This document shows, in pieces, positions 18,067 through 26,723 of a stretch of 64,000 bases of DNA. The notes below the pieces were generated by a model, which had not been told where the DNA came from, did not search any database, and saw only the letters and a program-made list of their open reading frames with translations. Source of the stretch: Ammoniphilus resinae (GTDB lineage Bacteria; Bacillota; Bacilli; Aneurinibacillales; RAOX-1). Numbering within the stretch: the first letter of the stretch is position 1; the number at the start of each line of letters is the position of its first letter. The stretch is taken from assembly GCF_017873965.1 (NCBI RefSeq), contig NZ_JAGGKT010000008.1, positions 124,001-188,000 on the forward strand, in the 5' to 3' direction. Position numbers and translations under genes: made by a program.

Positions 18067-18471
18067 ATGTATTTACGGAAATGGATGGACAGTGATGGCC
18101 CCTATTTAATCGCCTTAGCCTTGCATAAATTCCAGGTTGAACCTGTTTTAATTAGGAGAAGATTAAATCTTGCAACAGAGGTTTTGGTTTTATGCGAGGA
18201 TAATCATGACTTAGTAGGATACTTATGTTACAGACTGAGAGACCAGATTTTTTTTGTTGATCTTGCGATCCTTGACCCGAAACATATCGGCAAGGGGATT
18301 GCCGGCAAATTTTTCCCCGCTATCATTGAACATGCTAGGCAAAAAGGCGCTATCGCAATGCGCGGCATGGTCCACCGAAGCAATAAACAAGCGTTTGCTG
18401 TATTTAAACATTGGGGTTTCGCCATTAAGCGTCCATATTTGACCACTTATTTGATTGAGAAAAGGCTCTAA
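18067..18471 (+). CDS. GNAT family N-acetyltransferase
   Basis: This 134-aa single-domain acetyltransferase carries the acetyl-CoA binding motif A region DPKHIGKGIAGKFFPAIIEHA, followed by RSNKQAFAVFKHWGF, typical of the GNAT fold C-terminus. The substrate is not predictable. The ATG at 18067 has GAAAGGAGTG upstream; the open frame extends to 18019 without an SD. It is monocistronic and convergent with pdp. Confidence 0.85.
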   Translation: MYLRKWMDSDGPYLIALALHKFQVEPVLIRRRLNLATEVLVLCEDNHDLVGYLCYRLRDQIFFVDLAILDPKHIGKGIAGKFFPAIIEHARQKGAIAMRGMVHRSNKQAFAVFKHWGFAIKRPYLTTYLIEKRL

Positions 18472-18479
18472 CTTCGCTG

Positions 18480-18573
18480 GACATCATCCCCACATTTTTC
18501 AAAGGGTATTTTGGTCTTCATAACCCGATGAGACCATTCCCACATTTTCCAAAGGGCATCGGTCTTCAACCCT
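18480..18573. repeat. stem-loop repeat, 2 units, overlapping the end of pdp
   Basis: Two units of about 47 bp share CCCACATTTT and CAAAGGG and end in GGTCTTCA. The unit junction CTTCATAACCCGATGA is identical to that in the array at 35.08 kb. The second unit contains the pdp stop codon (18566-18568). Confidence 0.7.
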
Positions 18574-19891
18574 CACTCGCGGGAAGCCCCACTCCCACAA
18601 CATCTAAAATCACGGGAATGCCCTCTACTGGATGCTCCGAAATTGTAAAGCTTTGTTTCAACAACCCTTCAGCATCTTCCCAACTCTCTCGGTTGGTATG
18701 CATGGTGAATACTATTTCACCAACCACCACTTGATCTCCCACCTTTTTATGCAAGGTTATTCCAGCGGCGTAATCAATCGAATCTTCTTTTCTCTGTCTG
18801 CCGGCACCCAGCATCATGGCAGAAACTCCCACCTGTTCTGCATCAATGGACTGAACATAACCGGCCCGGGTCGCCCTCACCTCAAGATGGTGCTTAGCTT
18901 GCGGAAGTATTCCTAAATCATCTATGATCGCCGGGTCTCCGCCTTGAGCTTTGACAAACTCCCGGAATTTATCCAGTGCCTTTCCAGACTCGAGTGCTTC
19001 TTTAACCGCTTGATAGGCTTCTGCAAAATTCCCGCATCTTCCCCCTGCAACAACCATGTGTGAGGCGATCGTCAACGATAATTCCTTCAGATCGGCAACT
19101 GCCTTACCTCGTAGAATTTCTACAACCTCTTTAATCTCGTTTGCATTTCCTACTTCAAAGCCTAAAGGCTGCTCCATGTTACTGAGCACAGCAATGGTTC
19201 TTCTACCTAGATTATTTCCAATGTGAACCATGATTTCTGCCAATTCACGCGCCGAATTCAGATCCTTCATAAAAGCGCCTGAGCCTACTTTCACATCCAA
19301 GACAATGGCATCTGAACCAGAAGCGATTTTTTTGCTCATGATCGAGCTGGCAATCAAGGGGATGGATTCGACCGTCCCGGTAACATCTCTTAAAGCATAA
19401 AATTTTTTGTCAGCGGGGACAAGATTACCCGTTTGTCCAGTGAGTGCGATTTTTGATTGATTGACCTGGCGAACAAATTGTTCAGGTGTAAGGTCAATTC
19501 GAAATCCTGGAATAGACTCTAGCTTGTCAACTGTTCCACCAGTGTGTCCCAACCCGCGACCAGACATCTTAGCTACTGGCACCCCCATAGCTGCGACCAG
19601 CGGGGTTACAATCAAGGTCGTTTTATCCCCCACACCGCCTGTAGAATGCTTGTCAACTCTAACCCCTTTAATATCTGGATAAGCTAATATTTCTCCCGAA
19701 TCAACCATCGCCATGGTTAAATTTGTCGTTTCTTCTTCGCTCATTCCATTTAAAACAATAGCCATTGCAAGGGAGGACATTTGGTAATCTGGAATCTCAC
19801 CGTTTGTAAAACCTTTAATAATAAAATCGATTTCTTCCTTCAACAATTGTTTTCCATATCTTTTTTTCCGAATCAGATCAACCATTCTCAT
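18566..19891 (-). CDS. pdp: pyrimidine-nucleoside phosphorylase
   Basis: This 441-aa enzyme splits uridine, thymidine and deoxyuridine with phosphate for nucleoside salvage. The family signature KMSGRGLGHTGGTVDKLESI is split between residues 110-130, and KHSTGGVGDKTTLIV precedes it. Pdp is typically about 433 aa. The start at 19891 (MRMVDLIRKKRYG) follows GGAGG with good spacing; the longer frame to 19981 has no support. The last codons and the stop lie inside a dispersed stem-loop repeat, so the C-terminal tail may have been replaced. No deoC or cdd is nearby. Confidence 0.96.
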   Translation of the reverse strand: MRMVDLIRKKRYGKQLLKEEIDFIIKGFTNGEIPDYQMSSLAMAIVLNGMSEEETTNLTMAMVDSGEILAYPDIKGVRVDKHSTGGVGDKTTLIVTPLVAAMGVPVAKMSGRGLGHTGGTVDKLESIPGFRIDLTPEQFVRQVNQSKIALTGQTGNLVPADKKFYALRDVTGTVESIPLIASSIMSKKIASGSDAIVLDVKVGSGAFMKDLNSARELAEIMVHIGNNLGRRTIAVLSNMEQPLGFEVGNANEIKEVVEILRGKAVADLKELSLTIASHMVVAGGRCGNFAEAYQAVKEALESGKALDKFREFVKAQGGDPAIIDDLGILPQAKHHLEVRATRAGYVQSIDAEQVGVSAMMLGAGRQRKEDSIDYAAGITLHKKVGDQVVVGEIVFTMHTNRESWEDAEGLLKQSFTISEHPVEGIPVILDVVGVGLPASEG

Positions 19892-20002
19892 TTTGCTGCC
19901 TCCCTTGATTAATTTAAACACAAATAGGTAAGGATGGAATAAAGTACAATTCCTCCCAAATGCAAAATTTCCCCTCTTCATAAATGGACTGGAGGTGTTT
20001 CC

Positions 20003-20863
20003 ATGCGTACGATCTTCCTTGGATTAATGATCTGGTTTATAGTCGGTCAACAAGTTTGTCTTGCAAATACGAATCCATTGTATGTTGCCCTAGGGGATTC
20101 TATTACTGCTGGATATCACCGTGACGGGACAGAGGAACATTTATTTGACTATGACTTTTCCTTTGCCAACCGTCTTGCTAAGCAAAAAAACTGGGAGGTC
20201 GTGAACTTAGGGATCACGAATTTGACCTCTGACGAATTTATCCTCTTTTTAAACGAGCACCCCGATTGGCAAGAACACATCCGAAAAGCAAATTGGATCA
20301 CCTTGGAAATCGGGGCTAATGATTTTATCCGTAACCCGGTAATCTTCCCCTATATCTTTGAGGGGAAACCATTCCATGAAGATGAGTTGGACTTCTTAAA
20401 AAACGAAAGTAAAAAAATTATGAATCAGTACATAAAGAATCTAAAGTGGGTAATTGATTATATTCAACAGCAGAGCAAGGCTCAAATTATTGTTCTTAAT
20501 CACTATTATATCCCCATCCCGGGAATGGCGGGAGAATTTATTAACACGGCGGTAATCGAAAGCAATAAAAAGCTTGTAGAGCTATCCAAAAAACAGGGAT
20601 TTGTTGTGGCTGATTTGGCAACTGTATTTTCTGCGGCGATGTCCCTTTCTTTTCTGACTGGGGATTATTCGATGTTTCCACTGGATTTGCCTAATCAGGA
20701 TTTCCATCCATCTGATTATGGTCAGAAACTAATTTCCATCCTAGTTGCAGAGAAAATCGCCACACAAGAAGAAAAAGAACCGACCCCGATGATATGGGTA
20801 TCAGTTCTTTGGTCTGCACTTGCTAATCTTTTAAATAGCTTACATCTCTGGTCGGGTGTGTAA
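20003..20863 (+). CDS. secreted SGNH/GDSL hydrolase
   Basis: This 286-aa protein has an N-terminal signal peptide (IFLGLMIWFIVGQQVCLA) and an SGNH-hydrolase fold. Block I reads VALGDSITAGYH, block III GANDF and the catalytic Asp-His pair QDFHPSDYG. Such enzymes are esterases or lipases of lipids or cell-wall acyl groups; the substrate is unknown. The C-terminus ends in a hydrophobic segment (IWVSVLWSALANLLNSL) that may anchor it. Its last 41 nt overlap the 3' end of the convergent DUF3905 gene. Confidence 0.88.
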   Translation: MRTIFLGLMIWFIVGQQVCLANTNPLYVALGDSITAGYHRDGTEEHLFDYDFSFANRLAKQKNWEVVNLGITNLTSDEFILFLNEHPDWQEHIRKANWITLEIGANDFIRNPVIFPYIFEGKPFHEDELDFLKNESKKIMNQYIKNLKWVIDYIQQQSKAQIIVLNHYYIPIPGMAGEFINTAVIESNKKLVELSKKQGFVVADLATVFSAAMSLSFLTGDYSMFPLDLPNQDFHPSDYGQKLISILVAEKIATQEEKEPTPMIWVSVLWSALANLLNSLHLWSGV

Positions 20864-21176
20864 AAGGCACCCCTTGGGGATTAATCCCATCATCAGCCAT
20901 TTCAGTATTTTCCGTCGAATTCCAGCCAATATCATTGGTGGGATGTACCCATTGGTCCCCAGCCATGATTTCGGGATCCGTATCTATACTCCAATTGTTA
21001 AGGGGAGAGTTTGGTGAATTATAATGACTGTCCCCGATAACCACACCATGTTCGTTGACAAAAGGTTCCCTCATCTCCGGATCTGCATCCTGATAGGCTG
21101 GAGAGTTAACTTGATGTGGGATGGTGTCTTCCATAACCGGTGAATTCAGCTTCATTTTCTTTTTCTTCTTGCCCAT
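20823..21176 (-). CDS. DUF3905 family protein
   Basis: This 117-aa hydrophilic protein starts with a lysine-rich tail (MGKKKKKMKL) and contains the conserved NEHGVVIGDSHYNSPNSPLN and WVHPTNDIGWNSTEN blocks of DUF3905, a family I know only from spore-forming Bacilli. No enzyme motif is visible. GAGAGGGGGG precedes the ATG. The 3' end overlaps the hydrolase gene by 41 nt, tail to tail. Confidence 0.85.
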   Translation of the reverse strand: MGKKKKKMKLNSPVMEDTIPHQVNSPAYQDADPEMREPFVNEHGVVIGDSHYNSPNSPLNNWSIDTDPEIMAGDQWVHPTNDIGWNSTENTEMADDGINPQGVPFTHPTRDVSYLKD

Positions 21177-21242
21177 AGAAAAACCCCCCTCTCTTCGAAA
21201 GAGTAGGTTTAGTTTACTGCAAGATGCCGTTAAATATACACT

Positions 21243-21824
21243 TTATTTCGGATGAACCAAATAATGCCGTTCGACCTTTTTTCCAATAAACCATAAGGCA
21301 ACAACAAATGCTGTAATGAAAACGAGCTTCCATGGCTCGTGAATTAGTTTAGGCAGATCATATCCTATGAAAGAAAGTATAAATATCATGACTGACTTTC
21401 CTAACACAGTGGCCCAAAAATAGGTATGAAAAGGAAGCGATGATATGCCCGCCATGATATTAATCAAGCTTGAAGGAGAAAAAGGAAGACAGCGCAAAAA
21501 AAACAAAACGGAAAAACCATGCTTCTCAAACCAATGGGATGTTTTTTCGATACTCTTATATTTAAACAGTTTGGCTGTCCACTTTTTCCCTAACTTCCTC
21601 ACCAGCCAAAAGGTCGCTATGGACCCACTGCAAGCCCCTATCCAAGTGTAGATGAAACCTGGCCATAAGCCAAAGGCTGCGGCATTTCCCGCAACAATGG
21701 CGAATAAAGGGAGAATAGGGAAAAAGGCTTCCAGGAAAGGCAATGAAATGGCAACGATAGGACCCATTCCCTCATATGTATCTAATACAGTCTGAATATC
21801 CTTAACCGACCAATCCAATGTCAT
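21243..21824 (-). CDS. VTT/TVP38 family membrane protein
   Basis: This 193-aa protein of the DedA-like VTT superfamily (TVP38/TMEM64) has about five hydrophobic segments. The characteristic FLRCLPFSPSSLINIMAG re-entrant motif lies near residues 110-128, and GNAAAFGLWPGFIYTWIG precedes it. These proteins are linked to lipid or undecaprenyl phosphate flipping across the membrane; the specific role here is open. It lies 66 nt upstream of the DUF3905 gene on the same strand. Confidence 0.88.
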   Translation of the reverse strand: MTLDWSVKDIQTVLDTYEGMGPIVAISLPFLEAFFPILPLFAIVAGNAAAFGLWPGFIYTWIGACSGSIATFWLVRKLGKKWTAKLFKYKSIEKTSHWFEKHGFSVLFFLRCLPFSPSSLINIMAGISSLPFHTYFWATVLGKSVMIFILSFIGYDLPKLIHEPWKLVFITAFVVALWFIGKKVERHYLVHPK

Positions 21825-21922
21825 TTCCCCCCTATCCTAGTTGACCAAACCATGTACATCATGTATTTTAACTGTATTATCATTAAAATTCCAATTCCAT
21901 CCTGAAAAGTAGGTAAAATATC

Positions 21923-23155
21923 ATGATAAATAAAATGATTCGCTCAGCCATTATGTATTTCTTCATAATCCTTATCATCGGCATTGTCTTACGCTGGAAA
22001 ATGGTTGCCCCAATCTTCCCTCAATGGCAATTTACACACCTTGTTCATGCCCATTCCCATGTCGCCTTTTTAGGTTGGGTATATTTTTCGCTGATTTCAC
22101 TGTTGTTCAGGTATGTCTTGCCGAAAGAATTGGTGGAAACAAAGCGGATCCGGGTCTTTTATTACCTTACCCATGTCGCTGTTATCGGTATGTTGATTTC
22201 CTTTAGTTTGCAGGGATATGCACCGTTCTCCATTGCCTTTTCAACCTTGCATATTTTGCTGTCTTATTACTTCGTATCACTGTATATCAAATTCAGAAGA
22301 AAAGATCTTCCTCCCCACTTACAGTTGTTTTTCGGGACTGGGGTTTTCTTTATGGCCTTTTCGTCCGTAGGACCCTGGGGATTAGCCGTTGTCAGCTCGC
22401 TTGGACTAGCGCATACGAAATTATTCGATACCTTTATTTATCTTTATCTTCATTTACAATACAACGGTTGGTTTACGTTTATCATCATGGGAACCTGTTA
22501 TCATATGCTCGATCGTGCCCAGATCCAGGTCCCTGCCAAGATTGTCCGTTGGCAATATCTCGCCCAGACAAGCAGTGTTTTGCCTTCTTTTTTCGCTTCC
22601 ATTCTATGGTTTAATCTTCCCCCATTATTGGAGTGGTTAGGAATCGCCGGAGCCTTGTTTCAGCTGATAGGTGGGGGATTATTCCTATCTCTCGTATGGA
22701 AACCACTAGGACAGCTTGCCAAAGGCAAACCAGCAGCGATCTTCCTGCATATATCCCTGTTAAGCTTGGGGGTTAAAGCAGTAATGGAATCGGTGGGAGC
22801 CTACCCAGAGATGGCCACTATGATTTATGGAAGCAGACAAGTTATCTTAGGATACTTACATCTGACTCTAATCGGCTTTGTCAGTCTCTTTCTCATGTAT
22901 TATCTTGGCAAAGACCAGAGACAAATATCTGCTTATTGCAATAGCTCAATTATCCTCATGCTTGGCGGGTCAATTGGGATGATCCTGTTTTTATTTTTTG
23001 CCGGCCTGCTCGAATGGCTGGCCTATCCCTTACAAAGTTGGATTTGGATCCTGCTGTTAATCACAAGCCTTTTGATTTTCATCGGGTTATCCGGTATGAC
23101 CCTATCCTCCTTTTTCTCCTCGGAAACGAAAACACAAAAGAAAGGTCAGCTTTAA
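21923..23155 (+). CDS. heme-copper-oxidase subunit I-like membrane protein, function unknown
   Basis: This 410-aa protein has about 12 hydrophobic segments and no extended soluble domain. Histidine-containing helices (LVHAHSHVAFLGWVYF near residue 40, YLHLQYNGWFTFIIMG near 175, GYLHLTLIGFVSLF near 310) resemble the HAHLNLLGW pattern of small cbb3-oxidase or NorB-like subunit I proteins. I infer a possible heme-binding membrane protein; no oxidase partner subunits are nearby. The ATG at 21923 has only a weak SD. The gene ends inside a bidirectional terminator shared with the convergent sensor kinase. Confidence 0.65.
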   Translation: MINKMIRSAIMYFFIILIIGIVLRWKMVAPIFPQWQFTHLVHAHSHVAFLGWVYFSLISLLFRYVLPKELVETKRIRVFYYLTHVAVIGMLISFSLQGYAPFSIAFSTLHILLSYYFVSLYIKFRRKDLPPHLQLFFGTGVFFMAFSSVGPWGLAVVSSLGLAHTKLFDTFIYLYLHLQYNGWFTFIIMGTCYHMLDRAQIQVPAKIVRWQYLAQTSSVLPSFFASILWFNLPPLLEWLGIAGALFQLIGGGLFLSLVWKPLGQLAKGKPAAIFLHISLLSLGVKAVMESVGAYPEMATMIYGSRQVILGYLHLTLIGFVSLFLMYYLGKDQRQISAYCNSSIILMLGGSIGMILFLFFAGLLEWLAYPLQSWIWILLLITSLLIFIGLSGMTLSSFFSSETKTQKKGQL

Positions 23156-23175
23156 GTAGCTGACCTTTCTTTTGT
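23134..23175. terminator. 18-bp bidirectional terminator with both stop codons in its loop
   Basis: A perfect 18-bp stem (23134-23151 against 23158-23175) closes a 6-nt loop TTAAGT. The plus-strand gene stops at 23153-23155 and the minus-strand kinase stops at 23152-23154, so both stops fall in or at the edge of the loop and the stem codes for both C-termini. Confidence 0.9.
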
Positions 23176-24279
23176 ATGTTTGGGGAGCTTCACTTCCACG
23201 ACAGTGCCGTTTGGCTCTGGAAATATATTAATCTTACCGCCATGGGCTTCGATGATTTGTTTGCAAATGGCCAAGCCTAACCCTGTTCCATTTTCTTTCG
23301 TGGAATAAAAAGGGTTGAATATTTTCTTTAAGTCCTTATGCTCAATGGGGTTCCCGTTGTTAAAGAAGATGATCGAAATCTTCCCATCGACCATTTGACA
23401 GGTTATCTTGAGTACCTTTTCTTTTTGATCAGGCACCTGCTGGAATTCCTCGCAAGCGTTTTTTATAATATTAATGAAAGTTTGTTCCAATTCCTTGCTG
23501 TTTCCAAGCATGTTGGCGTCAGGTGTCAACGTTATGATGGGCTCAATTCCAAGCCGAATAAATTCAAATTCAAACAGAGAAATAGACTTTTCAAGGACAT
23601 TCCTGATATTCACTTCTTCGAACTTTCTAATCATTGAGAGGTTCTTTCGTCTAGATAAAGAAAGAAAACGATCGAGAATATAATCAAGCCGTTTGACTTC
23701 ATCTTCAATAATATTGTAATAGGAACGGATTTGTTCAGGATGCGGGTGCATCTCGTATATTAATTGCAGGAATCCTTTAATACTTGTAATTGGATTTCGT
23801 AGCTCATGTGCCATCCCTGCAGCCATGTTTCCAATCGCATTAAACTTTTCAACTTCCAACCGTTCCAATTCCCATTGTTTTTCCCTGAACAACCGAATCG
23901 TGAATTCATCAACAAATAGATTGGTAATTTCTAAAGCTCTTTCCTGTTTCTCTCCCTGAAAAAAAGGGTAAATAATCTCATGGCGGAAGCGGTTCCCCAG
24001 CTCAGTACTATCACGAATTAATCTTTCGGCATCATGCACATAAATAATCCAGTGTTCTGCGTAACGCTGTGCAAAGGAAGCAATGGTTTCCATTGAAATC
24101 TGCTCATCTTCAATCGCTTCTAATAAAAACAAAAAGGCTTGTTGCAATCCTTCAACCAGTTCATCCTTTCGCTCTTCTATCATGTGCTGCAAATTTTGAG
24201 ATGAACCTAACACTTCACATACATATTTATTGGCAAATGAACAAAGCTGTTCCCGACAAGACCGATCTGTAGAAAGCAT
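23152..24279 (-). CDS. sensor histidine kinase (soluble, orphan)
   Basis: This 375-aa kinase has a helical N-terminal sensor region (about 1-145) without membrane segments, a HisKA dimerisation domain with the phosphorylated histidine in GMAHELRNPITSIKGF, and a HATPase_c domain with N box IIKNACEEF and G box GTGLGLAI. The layout resembles soluble sporulation-type kinases that feed the Spo0 phosphorelay, which is inference. No response regulator is adjacent. The start codon is the ATG at 24279. Confidence 0.9.
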   Translation of the reverse strand: MLSTDRSCREQLCSFANKYVCEVLGSSQNLQHMIEERKDELVEGLQQAFLFLLEAIEDEQISMETIASFAQRYAEHWIIYVHDAERLIRDSTELGNRFRHEIIYPFFQGEKQERALEITNLFVDEFTIRLFREKQWELERLEVEKFNAIGNMAAGMAHELRNPITSIKGFLQLIYEMHPHPEQIRSYYNIIEDEVKRLDYILDRFLSLSRRKNLSMIRKFEEVNIRNVLEKSISLFEFEFIRLGIEPIITLTPDANMLGNSKELEQTFINIIKNACEEFQQVPDQKEKVLKITCQMVDGKISIIFFNNGNPIEHKDLKKIFNPFYSTKENGTGLGLAICKQIIEAHGGKINIFPEPNGTVVEVKLPKHTKERSAT

Positions 24280-24441
24280 AACTCGGCACCTTCATTCCAT
24301 CCGATAATTTAACTTAATCTTTGACATAAAACTAATCTTCGACATAAAAGATGAAATCCCTTCACAACAAGAAATGATAGTGCTAAATTCCTAGTTGATT
24401 TCTAGACTTAAAAAAGCTGGTCACGTGTGATAAAATAAACC

Positions 24442-24454
24442 GGGGCCTGACCCC
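24442..24454. repeat. partial copy of the REP-like palindrome
   Basis: GGGGCCTGACCCC is a near-palindrome matching the tips of the dispersed element at 63312-63418. Only the tip is recognisable. It lies 54 nt upstream of znuC. Confidence 0.4.
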
Positions 24455-24507
24455 TTTATTTCATAATTTAACAGACGGGAGGGAAACACCTGATACGGTG
24501 CACCCCG

Positions 24508-25248
24508 ATGGAAATGGTTATTGAATGCAAGAATGTGAACTTTCATTATGAAGGAAATGTCGTCTTGGAAAATATTAATTTTGTTGTAGAAAAAGGAGAT
24601 TTTGTTGGATTAGTCGGACCAAACGGATCTGGAAAATCCACCCTGTTAAAAATAATTTTAGGATTGCTGAAACCTGATTCCGGTCAGGTAAAACTGTTTA
24701 ACCAGCCAATCTCTAGCTTTAAGGAACGGTATAAAATCGGCTATGTATCACAGAAAGCAAATAGCTTCAACAGTGGATTTCCTGCCACTGTATACGAAGT
24801 TGTTTCGATGGGTTTGTATGGGAAATTGGGGCTCTTCACCAAACTTTCCCGTGCGGATAAAGAGAAAATCTTTGATGCCATTGAGCAAGTAGGGTTGAGC
24901 GAATTTACCCAAAGGAATATTGGGCAGTTGTCAGGGGGCCAACAGCAGCGGTCATTTATCGCGCGGGCTCTTGTTTCTGATCCCTCCCTATTGATCCTCG
25001 ATGAACCTACGGTCGGTGTCGACACAGAGTCTGTGGAACGTTTTTACGAGCTTCTTGGCAAGTTACACCAAGAACAAAATATGACCTTATTGATGGTGAC
25101 ACATGATATTGGAATGATGACCGATCATGTTACCAAGGTTGCCTACTTAAATAAAAAAATTCATTTCCATGGAAGCTCAAGAGATTTCGGGGCTTCCCAG
25201 AAGAACATCTACGGATCACACATGCATCCTGTAGAACAAAAGGACTAA
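24508..25248 (+). CDS. znuC: zinc/manganese ABC transporter ATP-binding protein
   Basis: This 246-aa ATPase drives metal import. Walker A is GPNGSGKST, the signature motif LSGGQQQR, and Walker B LLILDEPTVGVD. It is of the ZnuC/AdcC type, and the permease follows 21 nt downstream. The annotated ATG at 24508 lies far from the GGGAGGG at 24477; a CTG at 24490, in frame and 6 nt after that SD, may be the true start and would add six residues. I see no Zur box upstream. The substrate-binding znuA is not in the window. Confidence 0.9.
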   Translation: MEMVIECKNVNFHYEGNVVLENINFVVEKGDFVGLVGPNGSGKSTLLKIILGLLKPDSGQVKLFNQPISSFKERYKIGYVSQKANSFNSGFPATVYEVVSMGLYGKLGLFTKLSRADKEKIFDAIEQVGLSEFTQRNIGQLSGGQQQRSFIARALVSDPSLLILDEPTVGVDTESVERFYELLGKLHQEQNMTLLMVTHDIGMMTDHVTKVAYLNKKIHFHGSSRDFGASQKNIYGSHMHPVEQKD

Positions 25249-25269
25249 AGGTAGGGGATGGCTTAATCC

Positions 25270-26094
25270 ATGTTTCAGCTTCTTATACAATATGAATTTT
25301 TACGCAATGCCTTACTGGCAGGCATGGTGGTTGGGATTGTCTGTCCAGCAATAGGTGTTTTTTTGGTCGTCCGCCGATTGTCTTTAATGGCAGATGCCCT
25401 ATCCCATATCACGCTATCAGGCCTAGCGGCGGGGATCCTCTTGCAGAAAAACCTAAGCTTCTTTCAACCGATTAACCCGATGTATATGGGTATGCTTTTT
25501 TCTGTTTTAGGCTCTCTTTTTATTGAAAAACTGCGCAAAGCCTACCGATTTTATCAGGAATTGGCCATTCCCATTATTCTATCTGCGGGAATTGGCCTTG
25601 GGGTCGTGCTAATCAGCATAGCCAACGGGTTTAATGTGGATCTATTCTCCTATCTTTTTGGCAGCGTAGTGGCCATCAGCCGCGGTGACCTGTGGACGGT
25701 TTCAATTGTCGGGATTATTGTCCTTTTAACCATTGTTGTTTTCTATAAGGAGCTGTTCGCCTTATCTTTTGATGAAGAGTATGCAGAGATTTCGGGGATT
25801 AAAAAGAGATTTGTCAATTTGGTGTTTAGCCTCCTGGTAGCACTGACGATCGCTATTTCCATGAGAATCGTCGGAATTTTGCTTGTTTCAGCCCTGATTA
25901 CGCTCCCAGTTGCTGCAGCTTTAAGAATTTCCCGAAGCTTTTTTCAGACCTTCTGGATTTCTATTCTATTTGCCCAATTGGCGGTTTTAGGCGGTATGTC
26001 TCTATCATTTTACCTGAATTGGGCTCCAGGCGGGACTATTGTCCTTTTCGCCGTCATCATTTTACTCTGCGTACTTGTCCTAAAGAAAAAATAG
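25270..26094 (+). CDS. znuB: zinc/manganese ABC transporter permease
   Basis: This 274-aa ABC-3 family permease has about eight membrane helices and the conserved RRLSLMADALSHITLSGLA segment near residue 35 that contacts the ATPase. The cargo is a divalent metal, probably zinc, judged from the family and the ZnuC neighbour. It forms an operon with znuC and is followed by a terminator at 26173-26211. Manganese import (MntB-like) is the alternative. Confidence 0.9.
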   Translation: MFQLLIQYEFLRNALLAGMVVGIVCPAIGVFLVVRRLSLMADALSHITLSGLAAGILLQKNLSFFQPINPMYMGMLFSVLGSLFIEKLRKAYRFYQELAIPIILSAGIGLGVVLISIANGFNVDLFSYLFGSVVAISRGDLWTVSIVGIIVLLTIVVFYKELFALSFDEEYAEISGIKKRFVNLVFSLLVALTIAISMRIVGILLVSALITLPVAAALRISRSFFQTFWISILFAQLAVLGGMSLSFYLNWAPGGTIVLFAVIILLCVLVLKKK

Positions 26095-26172
26095 CCCTTT
26101 GCCCAAAACAGTACCCCATACCAAATTACAACGAATTTACCCTATCAACCATATATAGACATGAAAATTAAG

Positions 26173-26211
26173 ATCATTGACATACCTAAAAGGTAAGTTA
26201 ATGATTTTTTT
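26173..26211 (+). terminator. intrinsic terminator after znuB
   Basis: A stem of 13 matches in 15 (ATCATTGACATACCT against AGGTAAGTTAATGAT) with a 3-nt loop is followed by a run of T. Confidence 0.7.
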
Positions 26212-26455
26212 ACTTTTGACTGATCCAGACTGAATTGTCCAAGACAAGACCCAGATCGTAGGCATAACCATAGTCACAAAATAACTTCATGAACATAATA
26301 TAAATCACAAAAACAGTTTCCCTAATACAACTTATTGTCCTTATTGCAAGTTTCATGGTAAAATATGAATAGGAAACAAGGATGGGGAAATTTTTTTCGT
26401 TTAAATTTTGCCCTCAGGAAACAGTTGTGGGCGTGACAAAGAAGGTGAAGGTAAA
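26212..26455. other. intergenic region upstream of feoA
   Basis: Together with 26095-26172 this is the 361-nt gap between znuB and feoA. Apart from the terminator and a candidate sigma-A promoter (TTGTCC at 26335-26340, 18-nt spacer, TAAAAT at 26359-26364) I see nothing coding. No Fur box is recognisable. Confidence 0.5.
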
Positions 26456-26698
26456 ATGGACCATAAAGAAATGATCTCACTTTATGATTTGCCTATAGGA
26501 GCTGAAGGAAGAGTTGTTTCGCTTGAAGTGTCAGGCGTGATGAGAAGAAGATTATTAGATCTAGGGTTGGTACCCAATAGCCTCATTAAAGCCGTTAGAA
26601 GAAGTCCAGCGGGTGACCCCACAGCTTATCGTGTAAGAGGGACAACAATCGGTTTGCGAATGGAAGAGGCCTCAAAAATCCTGATTAATCGCTTATAG
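26456..26698 (+). CDS. feoA: ferrous iron transport protein A
   Basis: This 80-aa SH3-like protein supports FeoB. The core SLYDLPIGAEGRVVSLEVSG followed by MRRRLLDLGLVPNS and the glycine and arginine-rich end (RGTTIGLRMEEASKI) are typical. The start at 26456 has GAAGGTGAAGG upstream; the frame is open back to 26408 without support. It heads a feoA-feoB-feoB' operon. Confidence 0.93.
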   Translation: MDHKEMISLYDLPIGAEGRVVSLEVSGVMRRRLLDLGLVPNSLIKAVRRSPAGDPTAYRVRGTTIGLRMEEASKILINRL

Positions 26699-26723
26699 AT
26701 GAGAATGAAAGGAGTCGTTATCC

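Noticed and set aside
24280-24507. Zur operator upstream of znuC
   Set aside because: No TAAATCGTAAT-type palindrome is present; only a partial REP-like palindrome is seen.
26212-26455. Fur box upstream of feoA
   Set aside because: No GATAATNATTATC-like sequence could be found by eye.
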